From: Mesorhizobium sp.
GTDB taxonomy: Bacteria; Pseudomonadota; Alphaproteobacteria; Rhizobiales; Rhizobiaceae
Direction of reading: 5' to 3'
NCBI GenBank assembly: GCA_030698645.1
Contig: JAUYMV010000113.1
Coordinates: 1 to 8,023, forward strand
DNA: 8,023 nt
The notes beneath the pieces are model-generated. The model was not told the origin of the DNA and ran no database searches. It saw only the letters and a list, made by a program, of their open reading frames with translations. Made by a program: the position numbers and the translations under genes. Shown here piece after piece: positions 1 through 6,298 of the stretch; position 1 is the first letter of the stretch, and every line of letters begins with the position of its first letter.

Positions 1-464
1 GCGTGATCCTCGGCCCGTTGCTCGACGACGACCCCGGTACGTCGGGCACGATCGTCCAGCGCATGCTCGACGGCGGCACGCCGATGCTGCCGCGAATCTG
101 GGTCGACGTCGTCGACGTGCGCGACGTCGCCGCGCTCCATGTCGCCGCCATGACGGCACAGGCGGCGGGCGGCCACCGTTTCATCGCCGCCGACCGGCCG
201 ATGAGTTTTCGGGAGATGACGGACATATTGCGCGCGGCGTTTCCCGATCGCGCCGGAAAGATCCCGCGCTACCAGGCGCCGGACTGGCTGATGCGGTTCG
301 CCGCCCTTTTCAACGGCACCGCGCGCGACAGCCTGGCGGAACTGGGGCCGGTCAAGCGCACGGACACCGGCCCGGCGCGCGCGCTTCTCGGCCGCCCGTT
401 CGTGCCGGCCGAGGACGCCGCCATCGCGATGGCGCGCGGGCTGATCGACAATCGTCTGGTGTAG
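1..464 (+). CDS. NAD-dependent epimerase/dehydratase-like (extended SDR) protein, 3' part only
   Basis: The frame is open to the left edge, so the N-terminus is outside the window; the GTG at position 3 is most likely an internal valine, since the local sequence VILGPLLDDDPGTSG is the typical mid-protein segment of extended short-chain dehydrogenases. About 153 residues remain. The segment WVDVVDVRDVAALHVAAM (about residues 33-50 of the visible part) matches the conserved [F/W]VDVRDVAxAH region that follows the catalytic domain in dihydroflavonol-reductase-like and epimerase family proteins. After it comes the usual C-terminal substrate-binding part with FIAADRPMSFREMTDIL and a late LLGRPFVPAEDAAIAMA segment. 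The nucleotide-binding GxxGxxG and the YxxxK catalytic motif would lie upstream and cannot be checked. The exact substrate is unknown. The gene ends with TAG, 23 bases before the convergent stop of the next gene, with no convincing terminator between them. Confidence 0.85.
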   Translation, partial: VILGPLLDDDPGTSGTIVQRMLDGGTPMLPRIWVDVVDVRDVAALHVAAMTAQAAGGHRFIAADRPMSFREMTDILRAAFPDRAGKIPRYQAPDWLMRFAALFNGTARDSLAELGPVKRTDTGPARALLGRPFVPAEDAAIAMARGLIDNRLV

Positions 465-487
465 GCAGGCGCGTCGGCGAAGGCTAC

Positions 488-850
488 CTACCTCGCGGCC
501 ATTTCAGCCGGGGACGCGGCCGCGTCGCGCTCCAGGCCAATCCACGTCACCACGCCGATGAAGGCGCGGTTTGCCGGATCGAGCCGGGATTGCCCGATCT
601 CGGCAAAGTCGATGGCGTCGCCCGCCGCCGGCAGGAAGCTCTGCCCGACCTGGCGAACGCCGCTGCTGCGCGGCGCGGCGACGACGCGGCCCGATTTGTC
701 GGATGCACAGGCGCCCGGCTCGACGCCAGTCCGCCCGCCTGCGTCGGACACCGTGCAAACGCCCTTTTCCATGTGATGCGCCGAGAGCTGCGAGGCAGCG
801 ATAGCCGAGGACAGGAACAGCAAGGTCGCGAAGGCAAATCTGGTGTTCAT
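488..850 (-). CDS. small secreted hypothetical protein
   Basis: A 120-residue protein that I do not recognise. It begins with a clear Sec-type signal peptide: MNTR, a hydrophobic core (FAFATLLFLSSAIAAS) and a likely cleavage site at QLSA, leaving a mature protein of about 95 residues that starts with two histidines. The mature part has only two cysteines (in KGVCTV and GACAS, about 15 residues apart), which could form a disulfide in the periplasm, and a C-terminal half ending in VTWIGLERDAAASPAEMAAR. No lipobox is seen. The ATG at 850 is preceded by GGAGA at a spacing of about 8 bases. The signal peptide is the main reason to prefer this frame over overlapping frames of the same length. The gene is convergent with the epimerase-like gene and divergent from the NYN gene. 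Function unknown; a periplasmic location is the only supported inference. Confidence 0.65.
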   Translation of the reverse strand: MNTRFAFATLLFLSSAIAASQLSAHHMEKGVCTVSDAGGRTGVEPGACASDKSGRVVAAPRSSGVRQVGQSFLPAAGDAIDFAEIGQSRLDPANRAFIGVVTWIGLERDAAASPAEMAAR

Positions 851-866
851 CGCATGTCTCCGGCAC

Positions 867-888
867 GCCGGGCGTTGCGGCGCCCGGT
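867..888 (-). other. hairpin in the leader of the small secreted protein gene
   Basis: A perfect 7-bp inverted repeat (CCGGGCG at 868-874 and CGCCCGG at 881-887) with a 6-base loop, extendable by a G-T pair. It lies just upstream of the ribosome binding site (about 859-862) of the minus-strand gene starting at 850. It could be a leader structure or chance in GC-rich DNA. The rest of 851-1134, the 284-base divergent gap before the NYN gene, holds no gene or clear promoter pair that I can support. Confidence 0.3.
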
Positions 889-1134
889 CAATGGATGGTC
901 TTCGGTGTACCTATGCCGAGAGAATGCGCCAGCCCGCGCCCGGTTCCACAAGTCGCCATGTTTTCGACACGAATGGTGCGAGAGCCATGCCGGATGTCGC
1001 CTGCGCTGGAATGTGCGGCGCGTTCGGACGCCGCGCCTCGCCCGGGCGATCGTTCAAATCTTCATCGCGACATCAACCTGAAATTGAATCTCTCGGCCTA
1101 GGTTGAAGTCCGGAGAAAACCGGGGAACCGTACA

Positions 1135-1899
1135 GTGCCGAAACCGCCGCTGGCCGTGCTGATCGACGCCGAGAACATCGCGGCGGATCACTATCCGTGG
1201 CTGCGCACACGTATGGTCGAGATTGGCGACCCAATCATCCAGCGACTGTTCGGCGATTTTTCGGGCACTCGGCTGACCGGTTGGCGCAAGCATGCGGTGG
1301 ATTACGGGCTTCAGCCGGTCCTGCAACTGAATGGCGGCAAGGGCAAGAACTCCACCGACATCGCGCTCGCCATCCACGCCATGGACCTGCTGCACGGCGG
1401 CCGGATCGGCGGCATCTGCCTCGTCTCCAGCGATCGTGACTTCGTGCCCCTGGCGCAGCGGCTGCGCGAGGGCGGCCTGCTGGTCTACGGTTTCGGTCGG
1501 AAAACGATCGACGCCGGCCTGGCATCGTGCTGCACGGACTTCATCGACCTGCCCTCATCGGCAAAGCCGTCCGCCGGACAGCCAAAGCCTGCCAAGTCGC
1601 GGGCAGCCACGCCGCCCGTTTTAAAACCGGTCGCAACGCCCTCCGCCGCGCCAGCGAACCTTCCCGAAACCGCGCGCCTCGTCGCATTCCTGTGCAAGCT
1701 GGCCGACGACGAAGGCGAAAGCTGGGTCAAGCTGTCTCTCGCGGGGGCGGCCTTGCGCAAGCACGATCCGGCAACGGCAGATCTCGTCTGCGGAAACGGC
1801 AAGCTTCTCAGGTATCTGAAGGCGAAGGAGATGGTGGACGTCGAGGGCTCCGGAAGCGCGATCCAGATCCGGGTGAAGGCAAGTCCCGCGGCCGCCTGA
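1135..1899 (+). CDS. NYN domain putative RNase with C-terminal OST-HTH/LOTUS-like domain
   Basis: A 254-residue protein of the LabA/DUF88 type. Residues 1-140 form a NYN (PIN-like) domain: the opening AVLIDAENI carries D11 and N14, NSTDIALAIHAMDLL carries D75, and CLVSSDRDFVPLAQRLRE carries D100 and D102; this is the spaced set of acidic residues expected to hold the catalytic metal in this nuclease family. Residues about 141-176 are a Pro/Ala/Lys-rich linker. Residues about 177-248 (ETARLVAFLCKLADDEG... LRYLKAKEMVDVE) resemble the OST-HTH/LOTUS domain, an RNA-binding winged-helix fold often joined to NYN. The likely role is RNA cleavage or processing in the cytoplasm; its target is unknown. 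The GTG start is the only plausible one, because an in-frame TAG sits at 1099-1101 and no other start codon lies between; a GGGGAA ribosome binding site lies 7-8 bases upstream. It appears to be a single-gene unit, convergent with the EamA gene. Confidence 0.88.
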   Translation: MPKPPLAVLIDAENIAADHYPWLRTRMVEIGDPIIQRLFGDFSGTRLTGWRKHAVDYGLQPVLQLNGGKGKNSTDIALAIHAMDLLHGGRIGGICLVSSDRDFVPLAQRLREGGLLVYGFGRKTIDAGLASCCTDFIDLPSSAKPSAGQPKPAKSRAATPPVLKPVATPSAAPANLPETARLVAFLCKLADDEGESWVKLSLAGAALRKHDPATADLVCGNGKLLRYLKAKEMVDVEGSGSAIQIRVKASPAAA

Positions 1900-1906
1900 C
1901 GGCCGC
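1888..1906. terminator. hairpin between convergent stop codons
   Basis: A perfect 7-bp stem (GCGGCCG at 1888-1894 and CGGCCGC at 1900-1906) with the 5-base loop CCTGA, which contains the TGA stop of the NYN gene; the right arm abuts the stop codon of the EamA gene. Its place between two convergent genes only 7 bases apart fits a bidirectional transcription stop. No T-run follows on either strand, so intrinsic termination would be weak. It could also be chance in GC-rich sequence. Confidence 0.35.
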
Positions 1907-2845
1907 TCAGTCGCGCGCCAACGTCATCACCGCCAGCCCGAGAACCGTCACCGCCGCGCCGGCGGCGATGCTGGCCGACACCCAGCCGTGGCCGAGCAGT
2001 CCTTCCAGCAGAATGATGAAGCTCGGCGTCAGATAGCCATAGGCGAGCGTCTTCGAGGCCGGCAGGCGCATCGAGGCGTATTGCAGCAGGAAGAAGGTGC
2101 CGGCCGTCGTGAACACCGACAGATAGGCGATCGCCAGCCAGACGACCGAGGGCAGCGCGCTCCACTCGGTCCCTGCGATTTCGCCCGCCCCGTAGATGGC
2201 GATGCACAGGCCCGTGGCGAGCAACGTCCAGAAGGTAAAGGCGGCGACCGGTTCGCCGCGGTTGAAGCGCCGCACCAGCGGCGCGTAGGCTGCATGGCAG
2301 AGCACGCCGACGAAGAAGATGATCTCGCCGCGGCCGACGTCGAAGGCGAGCAGCGCGGCGATGTCGCCGCGAAAGATCACCCAGATCGCGCCGGCGCCGG
2401 CGATGACCAGGCTCGCGATCACCACGGCGCGCGGCACCTGGCCGAGAAAGATCCAGCCGAAGAAGGTGCTGGCGAGCGGCATCAGCGTGAACACCGCGCC
2501 GGTGGCAACGGGACTGGTGTATTGCAGCGCCGCGAACATGGTGACGAAGAACACCGCCATCAGCAGGCCGAGGACCAGATAGCGCCAGGGCGCGCGCGGC
2601 CATGCGAGATTCCCCTTCAACGCGAACAGCGCCACGCCGCCCATGATGGCGGTGCCGAACAGGAAGCGCGCCGCGTTGATCGCGGCCGGCCCGACATGCG
2701 GCGCGGCGAGCGCGCCGAGCGAGAACGAGGCGGCGACGAAGGCGGAGAAGGCCAGCATGGCCAGATGCCCGAGCAGCTTCTGGCCGCCGGTGGCAAAGAC
2801 GGTATGGTCGGCGCGGGCGCCGGTCGGCGGGGAAACTGCGGTCAA
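1907..2845 (-). CDS. EamA/DMT superfamily permease
   Basis: From the chosen start this is a 312-residue membrane protein with about ten hydrophobic segments arranged as two EamA repeats, the usual size and layout of drug/metabolite transporters. The first helix is LAMLAFSAFVAASFSLGALA; AARFLFGTAIMGG is the typical second segment of the first repeat; YLVLGLLMAVFFVTMFAALQYTSP and ATGAVFTLMPLASTFFGWIFLG are the next, and the second repeat carries TFFLLQYASMRLPASKTLAY and YLTPSFIILLEGLLG. It should sit in the inner membrane and export a small metabolite, but the substrate cannot be read from sequence. The TTG start is preferred because AAGGA lies 7 bases upstream. An in-frame ATG at 2950 would add 35 polar residues (METARISAKEPRW...) and reduce the gap to the P450 gene to 20 bases, but has only a weak ribosome binding site. 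Likely co-transcribed with the P450. Confidence 0.87.
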   Translation of the reverse strand: MTAVSPPTGARADHTVFATGGQKLLGHLAMLAFSAFVAASFSLGALAAPHVGPAAINAARFLFGTAIMGGVALFALKGNLAWPRAPWRYLVLGLLMAVFFVTMFAALQYTSPVATGAVFTLMPLASTFFGWIFLGQVPRAVVIASLVIAGAGAIWVIFRGDIAALLAFDVGRGEIIFFVGVLCHAAYAPLVRRFNRGEPVAAFTFWTLLATGLCIAIYGAGEIAGTEWSALPSVVWLAIAYLSVFTTAGTFFLLQYASMRLPASKTLAYGYLTPSFIILLEGLLGHGWVSASIAAGAAVTVLGLAVMTLARD

Positions 2846-2970
2846 TCGTCGGTCCTTCGATCGGACCTTGCTAGCCGAGGCGGCCGCTTTGGAAAAGCGA
2901 TTTCGGCTGGACCAGCGGGGCTCCTTCGCGCTGATTCGGGCGGTCTCCATGTCCGAACGCGTTTCCGGGC

Positions 2971-4227
2971 TCAGGCCGCGAACCGCACCGGCAACTGGGC
3001 GAGCGCGCGGATGCCGACCCGCTTGCGCCAGACGATCCGCTCCAGCTCGACCGCCAGCCGCATGGCCGGAAACCGCGCCAGCAGGCGCTCGATGGCGACG
3101 CGCGTCTCCAGCCTGGCCAACTGGAAGCCGAGGCAGAAATGCACGCCGGTGCCGAAGGAGAGATGCGGGTTCGGGTGCCGCCCGATGTCGAACCGGCGTG
3201 GGTCGTCGAACTTTTCCGGATCCGCATTGGCCGCCGACAGGAAGGCGGAAAACATTTCGCCGCGCTTGACCGCCATGCCCTGCCACTCGAAATCGGCGCG
3301 CGCGAAGCGCGGCTTGGTCATCTGCACCGGCGACACGAAGCGCAGGCACTCCTCCACCGCCGTCGGCATCAGCGTCGGATCGTCGGCGAGCCTTTGCCGC
3401 TCGCCCGCATGCGCCATCAGCGCCCATAGCCCGCCGGAAATCAGATGCGTCGTCGTCTCCTGTCCGGCGCCGAACAGCAGGAAGATCATCGAGACAAGTT
3501 CGTCTTCCGAGAGCCGCCCGTCCTCGCCCTCCGCCTCGCGCAGCGCCGCGATCAGCCCGTCGGGCGACGCGCCGCCGCCCGGCCGCGAGACGCGCCTGAG
3601 ATAGGAGACGATCCGCCAGACGCCAGGCACCGCCTTCAGCACGGCCCAGACATTGGCCGTGTCGGTCAGCCCGCCGAGCCAGGCCTTGAACCAGCCGTGG
3701 TCCTTTTCGGGCAGGCCGAGCATGGCGCAGATGACCGACAGCGGCAGGTCGCGGCAATAGTCGGCCATCAGGTCGGCCTCTCCGCGCCCCTCCAGCCGGT
3801 CGAGCAGCCGGTCGGCCGTCGCCGCGATCATCGGTTCCAGCGCGGCGATTCCCTTGCGCTGGAAGGCCTGGTCGACGAGGCCGCGCAGCCGGCGGTGCTC
3901 GGGATCGTCGTGGCCGAGCATGTTGAGCGCCAGCAGGCCGAGCGTGCGCGGCAGTACTTTCAGCACGCGCGCCTGCGTGCGGCTGCCGGCATTTCCCGGG
4001 TCGCGCACGAAGCGGTCGTGGTCCTTCAGCAGCTCCACGGAAGCCTGGTGCGTCGTGGTCAGCCAGATTTTCCCCATGATGGGGAGCTTCATCGGAACAA
4101 GCGGCCCCGCCGCGCGCATGCGGGCGAGCGTCGGCATCGGATCGGCGTGGAACCCGGCCGAGACGATGTCGAAGTCCCGAACCGCGGCCGCCCCGTTCGC
4201 GCCTGTCTCCGTCTCGGACAATGGCAT
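2971..4227 (-). CDS. cytochrome P450 (soluble bacterial type)
   Basis: A complete 418-residue P450 without a membrane anchor, the usual length of bacterial soluble P450s. The landmarks appear in order: a C-helix HDDPEHRRLR (about 106-115) of the heme-propionate binding type; the I-helix oxygen-activation motif FGAGQETTT (A254, G255, T258, T259); the K-helix ExxR in EECLR (E293, R296); the meander DPEKFDDPRRFDIGR (336-350); and the heme loop FGTGVHFCLG (358-367), with C365 as the thiolate ligand. The reaction is expected to be monooxygenation of an organic substrate, which is unknown. ATG is preceded by GGAGG at 7 bases. It starts 38 bases after preA, on the same strand, so co-transcription is likely. 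No dedicated ferredoxin or ferredoxin reductase gene is present in the window, so its electron donor must be encoded elsewhere or be shared. Confidence 0.97.
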   Translation of the reverse strand: MPLSETETGANGAAAVRDFDIVSAGFHADPMPTLARMRAAGPLVPMKLPIMGKIWLTTTHQASVELLKDHDRFVRDPGNAGSRTQARVLKVLPRTLGLLALNMLGHDDPEHRRLRGLVDQAFQRKGIAALEPMIAATADRLLDRLEGRGEADLMADYCRDLPLSVICAMLGLPEKDHGWFKAWLGGLTDTANVWAVLKAVPGVWRIVSYLRRVSRPGGGASPDGLIAALREAEGEDGRLSEDELVSMIFLLFGAGQETTTHLISGGLWALMAHAGERQRLADDPTLMPTAVEECLRFVSPVQMTKPRFARADFEWQGMAVKRGEMFSAFLSAANADPEKFDDPRRFDIGRHPNPHLSFGTGVHFCLGFQLARLETRVAIERLLARFPAMRLAVELERIVWRKRVGIRALAQLPVRFAA

Positions 4228-4265
4228 GACCCTGCCTCCCGCCCGTCACCTGCCGGGGCGCGATC

Positions 4266-5582
4266 CTACTCCGCCGCGACCTTGGCGGCCATCGGGTTGT
4301 TCGGATGCGTCGTCCAGTTGGCGTAGACAGGCTCCACCGTCTTGCCGGTGCGCTTGTCGAGCGCGCCCGCCGCGAGCGGCACCAGCGTGATGCAGTTCTC
4401 CACCGGGCAGACGTTGACGCAGAGATTGCAGCCGACGCACTCGTCCTCCATCACCTCGAAATGCCGCACGCCGTCGACCATGCTGGTGATCGCCTGGTGC
4501 GAGGTGTCCTCGCAGGCGATGTGGCAGCGGCCGCATTTGATGCAGGCCTCCTGGTCGATATGCGCCTTGGCGACGTAGTTGAGATTGAGGAACTGCCAGT
4601 CTGTGACGTTGGGCGTGGCGCGGCCGATGATGTCGTCGAGCGTGCGGTGGCCCTTTTCGTCCATCCAGTTCTCCAGCCCCGCGATCATCTCCTGCACGAT
4701 CTTGAAGCCGTACGTCATCGCCGCGGTGCAGACCTGCACGTTGCCGGCGCCGAGCGCCATGAATTCGGCGGCGTCCCGCCAGGTCGTGATGCCGCCGATG
4801 CCCGAGATCGGGAGGCCGCGCGTCTCCGCGTCGCGCGCGATGTCGGCCACCATGTGCAGCGCGATCGGCTTCACCGCCGGGCCGCAATAGCCGCCATGGC
4901 TGCCCTTGCCGTCGATCGATGGCTCCGGCGAAAACGTGTCGAGGTCGACCGCCGTGATCGAGTTGATCGTGTTGATCAGCGACACCGCGTCCGTGCCGCC
5001 ATTCTTCGCCGCGCGCGCGGGCTTGCGGATGTCGGTGACATTCGGCGTCAGCTTGGTGATGACGGGCATGCGCGTGTATTGCTTGCACCAGCGCACCACC
5101 ATCTCGATATATTCCGGCACCTGGCCGACCGCTGCCCCCATGCCGCGCTCGCTCATGCCGTGCGGGCAGCCGAAATTGAGCTCGATCCCGTCCGCCCCGG
5201 TCTCCTCCACCAGCGGCAGGATCGATTTCCACGCCTGCTCCTCGCAGGGCACCATGATCGAGGCGACGAGCGCCCGGTCCGGCCAATCCTTCTTGACCTG
5301 CTTCATCTCCTGCAGATTGATCTGCAGCGCGCGGTCGGTGATGAGCTCGATATTGTTCAGGCCGAGCAGGCGCCGGTCCGCCCCCCAGATCGCGCCGTAG
5401 CGCGGCCCGTTGACGTTGACGACCGGCGGCCCCTCCTCGCCCAGCGTCTTCCACACCACCCCGCCCCAGCCCGCCTTGAAGGCGCGGATGACGTTGTACG
5501 CCTTGTCGGTCGGCGGCGCCGACGCCAGCCAGAACGGATTCGGCGACTTGATGCCGACGAAATTGTTGCGGATGTCAGCCAT
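4266..5582 (-). CDS. preA: NAD-dependent dihydropyrimidine dehydrogenase subunit PreA
   Basis: The 438-residue catalytic subunit of bacterial dihydropyrimidine dehydrogenase, which with PreT reduces uracil and thymine to dihydrouracil and dihydrothymine in the cytoplasm. Residues 1 to about 330 are the FMN-binding dihydroorotate-dehydrogenase-like barrel. The active-site loop NFGCPHGMSERGMG (136-149) carries N136 and C139, matching Asn668 and the catalytic Cys671 of mammalian DPD; N77 (in LNNIEL) and N204-T205 match other substrate contacts. ISGIGGITTW (259-268) is the flavin phosphate region. A two-cluster ferredoxin domain follows: C347, C350, C353, C357 and C382, C385, C388, C392. A tail of about 45 residues after the last cluster is longer than in E. 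coli PreA. ATG has a GGAG site 8 bases upstream. Its partner preT lies upstream on the same strand, but two oppositely directed hicBA pairs separate them; the P450 gene follows after 38 bases. Confidence 0.97.
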   Translation of the reverse strand: MADIRNNFVGIKSPNPFWLASAPPTDKAYNVIRAFKAGWGGVVWKTLGEEGPPVVNVNGPRYGAIWGADRRLLGLNNIELITDRALQINLQEMKQVKKDWPDRALVASIMVPCEEQAWKSILPLVEETGADGIELNFGCPHGMSERGMGAAVGQVPEYIEMVVRWCKQYTRMPVITKLTPNVTDIRKPARAAKNGGTDAVSLINTINSITAVDLDTFSPEPSIDGKGSHGGYCGPAVKPIALHMVADIARDAETRGLPISGIGGITTWRDAAEFMALGAGNVQVCTAAMTYGFKIVQEMIAGLENWMDEKGHRTLDDIIGRATPNVTDWQFLNLNYVAKAHIDQEACIKCGRCHIACEDTSHQAITSMVDGVRHFEVMEDECVGCNLCVNVCPVENCITLVPLAAGALDKRTGKTVEPVYANWTTHPNNPMAAKVAAE

Positions 5583-5583
5583 G
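5562..5583. repeat. direct repeat, copy 1 (preA start)
   Basis: This 22-base stretch covers the first codons and start codon of preA (minus strand, encoding MADIRNN) and recurs at 6162-6183 with a single mismatch (G at 5568, A at 6168). The two copies are spaced by exactly 600 bases and flank the whole first hicBA pair. Similarity decays quickly on both sides of the repeat. Confidence 0.85.
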
Positions 5584-5598
5584 GGGAATGCTCCGAAG

Positions 5599-5627
5599 TT
5601 GGAGATTTATGCGTGTGCGTATATACT
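5599..5627 (+). promoter_or_regulatory. candidate promoter of hicBA1 in the preA-hicB divergent gap
   Basis: TTGGAG at 5599-5604 and TATACT at 5622-5627 are separated by 17 bases, an acceptable sigma-70-type pair for the plus strand, 35 bases before hicB1. The -10 box overlaps the palindrome GTATATAC (5619-5626), a possible operator or, in the other direction, a -10 region for preA. The match of the -35 box is weak (three of six bases). Confidence 0.4.
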
Positions 5628-5661
5628 GAACGTTGACGGGGTCCGATCCGGGAGACGCGCG

Positions 5662-5892
5662 ATGACGACGGAACGACGCTACACGATCCATCTTCGCCCC
5701 GAGCCTGAGGGAGGGTTTACCGTCCTCGTCCCGGCGATCCCCGAGGTTGTCTCCTACGGCGAGACCTATGCCGAGGCGATGGCCATGGCCCAGGAGGCGA
5801 TCGAGGCCGTCCTCGAAATGTACCGCGAGCAGGGCTGGGACATCCCGGACGATGTTGAGATGCGGATCGATCATCTGACCATCGCCGCCTGA
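5662..5892 (+). CDS. hicB: HicB family antitoxin (first pair)
   Basis: A 76-residue protein of the short HicB/UPF0150 type: YTIHLRPEPEGGFTVLVPAIPEVVSYGETYAEAMAMAQEAIEAVL is the classic HicB core, in which the strand-rich partial RNase-H-like fold binds and neutralises HicA. It ends soon after the core (IPDDVEMRIDHLTIAA) and has no C-terminal helix-turn-helix or ribbon-helix-helix domain, unlike E. coli HicB. By hand alignment 43 of 76 residues are identical to the HicB of the second pair at 6299, without gaps. ATG at 5662 is preceded by GGAG at 7 bases; an in-frame ATG further upstream would run back through the promoter region toward preA and is not supported. It is followed after 2 bases by hicA, the antitoxin-first order. 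Confidence 0.93.
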   Translation: MTTERRYTIHLRPEPEGGFTVLVPAIPEVVSYGETYAEAMAMAQEAIEAVLEMYREQGWDIPDDVEMRIDHLTIAA

Positions 5893-5894
5893 CC

Positions 5895-6131
5895 GTGGCC
5901 CCGCACGGCCTGCCGACGATTTCCGGCAAGCAGGCCGTGCGCGCACTTTTGCGGCTTGGCTTCAAGATCGACCGCGTTCGCGGAAGTCACCACGTCCTGC
6001 TTCACAATGGCCCGCCTGTTCGAGGCGTCAGCGTTCCGGTGCACGGCAACAAGCCTCTGCCACGAGGCACCTTGCATGACATTGTCAGGAAGTCGGGATT
6101 CACTGTGGAGCAGATCGTTGCCGAACTTTGA
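5895..6131 (+). CDS. hicA: HicA family toxin, mRNA interferase (first pair)
   Basis: A 78-residue HicA/YcfA-like toxin. The family's double-stranded-RNA-binding-like fold is recognised from the opening TISGKQAVRALLRLGFKIDRVRGSHH, with the expected catalytic histidine at H32 in the GSHH motif, then SVPVHGNKPLPRGTLHDIVRKSGFTVEQIV, the conserved second half. HicA toxins bind and cleave mRNA when free of HicB. It starts with GTG only 2 bases after the hicB stop and has no ribosome binding site of its own, so translation is probably coupled to hicB. All expected motifs are intact, so it looks active. It is about 40% identical to the second HicA by eye, clearly a separate lineage rather than a fresh copy. 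Confidence 0.93.
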   Translation: MAPHGLPTISGKQAVRALLRLGFKIDRVRGSHHVLLHNGPPVRGVSVPVHGNKPLPRGTLHDIVRKSGFTVEQIVAEL

Positions 6132-6298
6132 GCCTGAGATTTGCCGCCTCGCGCCTGCAAGATTGTTACGGATGTCAGCCATGACGCTATCCCTTCGAAC
6201 ACTTGGCCCGGACTTCGGGGACCACAATCTGCCGTCTAGACTTGGAAACTGAACGAGACTGATCTATTGACACGGTTCATCCTGAGCGAGGCACAAGC
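6132..6298. other. spacer between the two hicBA pairs, with preA start remnant
   Basis: This 167-base gap holds no complete gene. Its middle contains a copy of the preA start on the minus strand (6162-6183). Just upstream of that copy, on the minus strand, is GAAGGGAT, a good ribosome binding site about 6 bases from the ATG at 6182. Read on the minus strand, that ATG opens a frame of about 104 codons (to 5871) that matches PreA only for MADIRNN and a nearby glycine, then runs antisense through hicA1. I regard it as a remnant, not a gene. Toward hicB2 there is a TTGGAA (6242-6247) and TATTGA (6265-6270) pair at 17 bases, a weak promoter candidate, and a TTGACA at 6267 without a partner -10 box. 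Confidence 0.5.
6162..6183. repeat. direct repeat, copy 2 (remnant of preA start)
   Basis: Second copy of the repeat at 5562-5583, matching at 21 of 22 bases. On the minus strand it reads ATG followed by codons for ADIRNN, and the next codons (L, A, G, A, R against F, V, G, I, K in PreA) retain only the glycine. It lies on the far side of hicBA1 from the real preA, so the repeat brackets the first toxin-antitoxin pair. Confidence 0.85.

Noticed and set aside
590..1081. 163-codon open frame on the plus strand over the small secreted gene and the intergenic gap
   Set aside because: No domain or ribosome binding site, and it conflicts with the minus-strand protein that has a clear signal peptide.
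1988..3604. 538-codon open frame on the plus strand opposite the EamA and P450 genes
   Set aside because: Low-complexity Arg/Glu/Gln/His composition, no motif, and it crosses two well-supported genes.
2951..4249. N-terminal half of a 780-codon open frame on the minus strand running into the EamA gene
   Set aside because: It overlaps the P450 gene on the same strand in another frame and is rich in Arg/Ala/Gly/Pro without any domain. Only the part from 2845 (or 2950) down to 1907 shows membrane-protein sequence.
4305..5636. 443-codon open frame on the plus strand opposite preA
   Set aside because: It is an Arg/Asp/His/Val-rich antisense shadow of preA, caused by GC-biased codon use; preA has complete motifs on the other strand.
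6267..6272. Perfect TTGACA as -35 box for hicBA2
   Set aside because: At 17 bases downstream lies GGCACA, not a -10 box, and the ATG follows too closely, so it cannot be supported as a promoter alone.
5583..6298. Insertion sequence or integrase-borne element as carrier of the hicBA pairs
   Set aside because: No transposase or integrase gene and no terminal inverted repeats were found; only the 22-bp direct repeat is seen, so I report a scar and not a mobile element.
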